Below, piece by piece: positions 58,221 to 64,000 of a DNA stretch of 64,000 nt (position 1 is its first letter; every line of letters begins with the position of its first letter). This DNA is from Drosophila pseudoobscura (lineage: Eukaryota; Arthropoda; Insecta; Diptera; Drosophilidae). Under the pieces are notes generated by a model that was given only the letters and a program-made list of their open reading frames with translations, ran no database searches and had not been told where the DNA came from. Location: positions 7,254,001 to 7,318,000 of the forward strand of contig NC_046683.1 in the NCBI RefSeq assembly GCF_009870125.1, written 5' to 3'. A program made the position numbers and the translations under genes.

Positions 58221-58246
58221 ATGATGATGATGATCATCATCATCAT
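58221..58246. repeat. Perfect 26-bp palindrome of ATG/CAT triplets
   Basis: (ATG)4 AT meets its own complement at a central GATC. The two 13-base arms are perfectly complementary and directly abutted, so a cruciform or hairpin without a loop is possible. Confidence 0.9.
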
Positions 58247-58729
58247 GACCACTGCCTCCGCTGCCTCCACTGCCGCCGCTGCTGCTGATGATGATGATAG
58301 AGTGTAGCAATACACTGAGGGAAAACTTCATCTGTCCGTGGGGAGACACGACTCTCGCTGTCCAGTAAAACTGAAATGGACCCCCGACAAACACGCAGCA
58401 GCAACAGCAACAGCACCATGTGGATGGGAGGCAAATTGTTTGCCGGGTAATGCGAGAACTTTTTCGAGGGGTAAATAAGTGGATGGCCCTCGGCTGGGAG
58501 CAGCGGCAGCAGCAGCAGAGCCACCCACTCGGCTGTGTGTGGGGTAGGGGCATGCGTTCGGCTCTGATGTTGGTCAAAAGCAGAGAATTAAAATTCAAAT
58601 TCCAATTCATCAAGATAATCGCATTTCAGAACTTTTATTTGCCCAAAAGCGCGCACAGAAGTCACATGTGTGTGGGGTAGATGGATCAAGTGCGTCCATG
58701 TCCATGTCCCTGCGCCTCCCCCTCTGTGG

Positions 58730-58774
58730 CACACACACACACACACACATACTCTGTGTGTGTGTGTGTGCGTG
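58730..58774. repeat. (CA)n / (TG)n inverted pair
   Basis: A CA run (58730-58749) is followed after about five bases by a TG run (58755-58771). The runs are complementary and could form a long hairpin in RNA or single-stranded DNA. Confidence 0.9.
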
Positions 58775-61154
58775 TATGCTTAATTGTGCTGGTGTTCGGT
58801 TTTGTTTGTGTAGTCCTGGCAGCGGATGTTGTAAATATTTGCAAATAGCCGTCACAGTTCCCAAACCGAAGCCCGCTCCCACAGTTGCCAGTAGCCCCTG
58901 ACCCGTGACCCCACCACTCAACCCGACCTGACCCTTTGCACCAGGCACCAGTCCGAGTCGGAGTCCCAGTCCCAACATCCAGCTCTAGTGCCCCTCTCGC
59001 CGCTCACTTTCAGCGGTCAGCGTTGGAGTGCAAAAAAGGGGGTTTTTAGGGCCAATTATTATTAATTGCTTTACAGATACAGAACAACCGACTCGCCAAA
59101 CCCCAGCGAAAAACAACAACAACAAAATCAACAACAGCGGGGAAAAAGGACGAGAATCAGAAACAGAGAATCGTTGCAGGCGCCGAGGCCTGGGATACCT
59201 CTGGAGACCGATCGTTTAGAGAACAGATACTCCAGATATTCTCCATTCTAGATGCGGACAGATAGGGGCTTACAGGGGCTTGAAGTCTGTCAATCGAAGC
59301 CAAGTTTTCTGGCCTTTCTTGAAGAATGTAGAGAGATCTCAGTGTCATCTCCATTGTGGCATCTATTCGGCAATCAATCTGCCTTAAAGACACTGCCAAA
59401 CTGCGTTTTCTGCTTGTAATACCCACATCCAGCAGGGCAGGGGTACTCGTATAAATTAGATGGACGGCCTTAAAGTGTTGCAGAGCCAGATCCGCTGCCA
59501 CAGGCGTACTCGTAGCACACTTACCAGCTGGAGTGCAAAAGCTGCCTGCCGGGTAGAGTCGGGTCGAAGGAAGGAACTGGGGATGTGTGGCAGTGTATAG
59601 GGGAGGGGAAAGAGTGGCACACAAAAAACGGCAATAATAATAACAATAAACCAGAGCCAGTAATAGGGATAATGCCGCAGAGTCGCAGCCAAGTGCAAGC
59701 TGTTGCATAATACGACTGACTTTCGCCTGAGACGACGACGACGACTACGACGACGGACTGGCCTGGGGCCTGTCTTGGCCAGGACTCGACTGAGTGATGG
59801 CCCCGGCACTTGCCAATTGCCAAGCGGATTTTCCAGCTGAGAGCTTCGCAGCGGCAGGCAGCTCTGCAGCAGATCTGCAACCGACGGGAAAGAGTATTGT
59901 GCAACGCAACGAAGAACTCGGAGTCGGAGTCAGAGTCGGAGACGGAGTCGTAGCCGGAGTCCAGCAGAGAAGAAGTGTCCATTCAAGCGTTCAAATTTTT
60001 AATCATAATATTTTAAACAATATAATTGCAAAACTAACAAAAGATGCCATAAGCATAAGCAAATGTGCAAAGGAGCATCAGCGGCAGTGGCAGTGGCAGC
60101 GAAATGATGATGCACAAATTGCCAATAATTCGGCATTCGAATTTGTGAAAATTGTGCAGCTGATTGAGTCGATTGTTCAATTGGATTTTTCGATTATAAA
60201 CGCAGACCAGAGGAATTCCCAGAGCCAGAGCCAGAGCCAGAGGTAAATGCAAAATATGTAATGTTCAATTTGAGGGAATACTGCCGAAACTGCCTCCACT
60301 TTCGATTGAAATAAGGGGCTTTTTAGCATTCTGCTAAGTACACTTCAAAGTTCTTTTGTTCTATTGTTGGTAGCTCATGCATTTCCATGCATCCCAAAAA
60401 TATCTACCTATTTTCCTGCCTATTTTCAAAAGGTTTCCCAAATATTCGGCGGTAGCTTAATTAAGCTACAAATTTCTTTAAGCTCTTGGAAACATAAGTA
60501 CAAGCACAGCGAACAATGGATCCATTCAGGTAGCGTTATCCTTACTGAACAATGAGCTCTGACCATCTCTAGTCTCTAGTCATAGGAACCACCGATTAAG
60601 TCAAATATTTCAGGAGAAAGTGGGCCCTGCACCAGGCTACGCATAGAGCCCTGTGATTTCTGTAATCTAAGCCCTTGCAAAAGGTTTTCAGATACTAAGG
60701 AGTCATATGAGTGCATCCAAATGTACAGTTCTACCCAAATATGTAAGCATTTTGTTGTTTTAAGCTGCGTGCCTTAGTCCATGGAGCCATCGAGTCCATC
60801 GAGTGGGCGTCCTGCCGGGAAAAGTATTCAGGAATGGCTTGGAGCCAGAACCAGAGCAGCCCTTTCTCTTTGTATCCAATTGAATCTCTAAAAGATCGCC
60901 CCGATGGCGAGCTAACAAGTCATTTCCATCGAAGCTCAAGCAAAACGACTTCCAAGCAACGTAGACAGGAAACTAAGGCCTCCTTTTGGGTGTTGGACAC
61001 ATCCACTTTCACCGCAAAACTAATATCTATGTATATAGGAGCCATTTGAGCCACAAACTCTTTTTTGACCATCTCCAACGAGATATGCAACACGAAACAA
61101 GGAACCAGACCACACAACCATTCTGGTCAACAGCTTTATATTTAAAGTACAATT

Positions 61155-61946
61155 TTAGGTGTGTACAGAGTACAAAAGGTGCTCAAAAGTTTCCAAATCA
61201 AAGAAGTCTTGTGTCCGATTAAGTGCTTGGATCGTTGTTGGATAGATGAGCTGCTCTGTGCTAGTCCGCACGCTGTTAACGCAGTAGATATTCCAGAGTG
61301 GCACCAAATAGAAGGTCAAAATGGCATGGCCGTATTCCCAGCGAGCACGGGTCAAAAAGAGGATATCGGCAAGAAGCACACTTTCGGACAAAAGCTCCCA
61401 TCGATAGAGGAGCTCCGGCTTGTCCTGCACAAGAAGAGAGAAACCGTGGCGTACTCAGGGCTGGCAGAGGTGGCCGGATGTGGTGGGATCTTCAATGCTC
61501 ACCCCAACAAGACCATATAGAAGATAGTTCCATGCTACAAACATGACCAACTCCTTAGCGGCCCAGCACAAATGTAGCATATTCTGGCTCGGGGTAATCC
61601 AATTTGTCTGGGGCCAGGAGATCGCCGACAGCTGCGGAATGGTTAATACAAACTTAATCTGCATCAAGGTGTGTACCTGCAAACGAGATCCCCAATCAGC
61701 TTAGAGTTTATCAAACCATTGGCTGATTGCTTTACTCACCCAGTTCGAGGTGGCGACTGCGAGGACATACAAAAACAGTATCAGCGGCAATTGTCCTTCC
61801 AAGGCAGCTTTGACGCCGTGCCATGTCGGTAATGTAAGCTGCCAAATCGTATAATGGTCGCCCATCGGGCGAAATAATCCCCAATCGAAATATTTACGCC
61901 ATAAAATATAAAATTGCTCGACGAGTTCGCCTTCGTTTTGTTTCAT
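61155..61946 (-). CDS. Multi-pass membrane protein, three exons, unrecognised
   Basis: Exons 61946-61740, 61676-61503 and 61424-61155 join in phase 0 and encode 216 residues from ATG 61946 (MKQNEGELVEQFY). The introns of 63 and 78 bases begin GTGAGT and GTGAGC and end TTTGCAG and TTGTGCAG. Likely membrane segments are at about residues 52-72 (LPLILFLYVLAVATSNW), 108-127 (ELVMFVAWNYLLYGLVG) and 158-178 (ILTFYLVPLWNIYCV), with a possible fourth around 75-92. Short polar loops carry WPQTNW and RARWEYGH. No signal peptide or enzyme motif is seen. The structure is well supported by splice sites and phase. The family was not recognised, so the role is unknown. Confidence 0.8.
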
Positions 61947-61999
61947 GATTGAGTGTAATTTTATGTGCAATTCTCAATAGAACTTTCGATTTCAAAATA

Positions 62000-64000
62000 A
62001 AACAAAAATATATAGCTTGGGTTGCTTCTATTGGAATTATAGCAAACTGAACTAAAATATGGCACAACACATTATTGAGTTATTTCAGCCTGCTTGCACC
62101 GATTTGAATTTGAAATTTTTTCATGCTGTACCAGCAGCCCCGTAAAGGTTCGAGTCGAATGCTTGCCCCATGTCATGTACAGTCGAATTTCCACATAGCG
62201 AATCTCAAGAGGAATTCGTAATATGGAATTCGTTTTTTGAAATAAATTCTACACTTAGAAAACTTTGTTGTAGCAGAGAAGTTCAAGGACTATGCCATCT
62301 GCGACTGCGATTACAAATTCCTATACCTAATGCCTTCGCTTTGTCAAGTATGTGGAGATAGCCGGCTTGCAACAGTGGGATCATACGAATGATGTATAGC
62401 TTCAGTCCGCTGGCAGTGCACTTTCAGTTCCAAACCAAACCCTCAACCATCCTATCCCCCGTGAACCTCGTTCTCCAGTATGTTCTATTGTGATCAGGCC
62501 ACTATGGACATTCAGCTTCATATTACTCTCTTTCAAACTATTCGGGTGTACTGCAGTGAAAGTCAAGCCTTATCGCCATTTTCATTCTCATTCCTTCACC
62601 GGCCATTTCCAAGTGAGTTGCATGTATAGCAATTGGGTAGCCGGAAAATATGCTATGCTATATATTTTCATTTATACCAGAGCCAGCCGAAAAGTATGCC
62701 TCAAATAAATGAACAGCCTGAGTTACATTGCCGGCCGCCTCAACAGTTTCATAGCAGCTAGCTTTGTTAGCCACCCTACCCTTCGAAGTTCGAACCAAAC
62801 GGCTCGACATGTTCAGGCAGCATGTTCGAGCGGCAGCAGGTTGGAATCCACGCTAGCTAGCATCCACATTGTGGATGGCAAATTCAAAGGAAAACGAAGT
62901 TCGTTTCTTTTTTTTGTGTTTGCATTAAATCTTTATTTAATATTTTTGTGTTTTCGGTTTTTCAGTTTTATTTTTGTTGCTTTTCTTGGATTTCCGTTCG
63001 TTTAAATAGATTCGTAGATTTAAAACGTTTTCCGGTTCGGGGGTTTTTCCATCGTAATTATTCGTAATAGGCATAACGTTACTTACAGTTTTCGCTTAAA
63101 TTAATATAATAATTCATAATAATAATAATTATAATAATCATCAGAATAAAGTGTAAACTTTTCCTCTACTTTTTACTCTCTTTCTTTGCTTCTTTCTTTT
63201 CTTTTCTTTTCTTTTCTTTTCTTTTCTCTTCTATTCTTTTCTTTTCTCCTCGTTCTAAATGTGTGTTTCAATGTGGTTTTTCGGTTCGGTTTTCCATAGT
63301 TTTTATTTGTATTTTCATCTTTAGGGAGCCGCGTCGATGCGTTCGTTCTTTTGTTTATACGACGAGTATGTTTTCATAGTTTTTATAAAATATCACATTT
63401 TAAGCTTTTTTTAAAGCAGGAAAACGAAAAGTTCTTAACCAAAGAGGCTGTTGGCAAAGCATAGCATATACTGGGGGATTAGTGGGGGATGCAAGCAAAG
63501 CAAATGTTTGGCGACGGAGGGAGAGAGACCCGAATAACGCAAGCAGCTGGATCCGTGGCGCCTCCCCATTACCATTACCATTATCATTATATTTATCATA
63601 TTTGTTTATCTATTTTTCTTCTTGGTTTCACATACATATATAATCTGACCTGTTTGTGCTAAAACATTTGCATTATTTTTACGATTTTTCCAATATTTTA
63701 CGATCATCTCTTACGTAGTTCTTTCAATTCATTTCAATTCATTTCATTCGTTTTCTTTACTGGTTCAATATTTATTTAGACATTTAAAACTCTGCAAAGT
63801 GCAGTTTGGAATTTTAAAATTGTAGTTTCCATCTATGTATATGCATATGTATGTGTGTGTGTTTTGCGTGTGTGTGCGTGTGTCGTTCTGGCGAGAAGAG
63901 AGTGCCCCCCTCTCGGATCTCCGCTGTTTCCCTATTGGGTTCATGGTTCCCCATTTTGCTATAATTTCACATAAAATTTGCTTTACTTTGTGCTTCATCG
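62000..64000. other. Non-coding right end, AT-rich, possible 3'UTR
   Basis: Sequence becomes AT-rich with a TTTTC repeat at 63.19-63.25 kb and TAA-rich tracts near 63.1 kb. On the minus strand several AATAAA-like signals occur near 62.93 and 63.1 kb, so this may be the 3' untranslated region of a minus-strand gene whose coding part lies beyond the window. A 63-codon ATG frame at 62170-62361 (MSCTVEFPHSES) is a weak small-gene candidate. Confidence 0.4.
63191..63246. repeat. (TTTTC)n pentamer repeat
   Basis: About nine TTTTC units with two interruptions. Confidence 0.9.

Larger units (their letters stand above)
57210..61140. other. Non-coding stretch with inverted repeats
   Basis: It contains CCTGTC repeats (57.60-57.65 kb), a perfect palindrome at 58.22 kb and a CA/TG inverted pair at 58.73 kb. 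A 183-codon ATG frame on the minus strand (59708-59157, MQQLALGCDS) has a hydrophobic N-terminus and a coding-like second half. It also contains a strong GTAAGT donor near 59521, so it may instead be an untranslated exon. No gene is firmly supported. Confidence 0.45.

Noticed and set aside
60834..61117. Opposing small frames (+ 60834-61049 and - 61117-60920)
   Set aside because: Both are plausible peptides on opposite strands without splice or promoter support. They probably lie in the 3' region of the membrane-protein gene.
62146..62158. GGTTCGAGTCG resembling a tRNA T-arm
   Set aside because: No acceptor stem, D-arm or anticodon arm could be fitted around it.

Overview
The window looks like a gene-poor stretch of a Drosophila genome, most likely from the obscura group. 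Four observations support this. The introns that can be resolved are short GT-AG introns of 56-78 bases. The non-coding DNA is very rich in microsatellites (GA, CA, CTCCTG, GGTC and similar). The small genes are compact and far apart. A repeat near 40.07-40.60 kb resembles, from memory, the DINE-1/SGM/ISY family of non-autonomous Helitron-like elements of obscura-group flies. No bacterial or viral gene organisation is present.

Layout. 0-8.8 kb is mostly simple-sequence-rich non-coding DNA, with one recognisable coding relic or small gene on the + strand (about 2.5-3.0 kb). At 8.9-10.4 kb lies a divergent pair: a three-exon coiled-coil protein gene (-) and a single-exon myotrophin-like ankyrin gene (+). 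10.5-17.6 kb is non-coding. At 17.8 kb is a TATA-driven gene for a 47-residue secreted peptide (+). It converges on a very large minus-strand gene (18.43-23.9 kb) for a lysine-rich protein with an AT-hook, whose centre is a tandem array of 107-residue (321-bp) units. 24-47 kb is largely non-coding, with several degraded reading frames (25.7-26.25, 28.3 and 34.8-35.2 kb) and the Helitron-like repeat. At 47.5-48.6 kb is a two-exon minus-strand orphan gene with an apparent GC-AG intron. Its C-terminus is clearly related to the 2.5-3.0 kb relic. At 54.06-55.55 kb is a three-exon BTB-BACK gene (+). At 55.9-57.2 kb two poorly resolved genes converge. At 61.15-61.95 kb is a three-exon gene (-) for a multi-pass membrane protein.

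No operon-like cooperation is implied. The genes look like isolated, fast-evolving small genes, perhaps testis- or germline-biased (inference only), scattered through a region that may be intergenic or intronic to a larger locus. The main candidate for something undescribed is the AT-hook protein with its homogenised 107-residue higher-order repeat array. One copy carries a single-base frameshift. Second come the orphan gene pair sharing the KKVISTLIKSR block and the reading frame broken only by tandem TGA codons.
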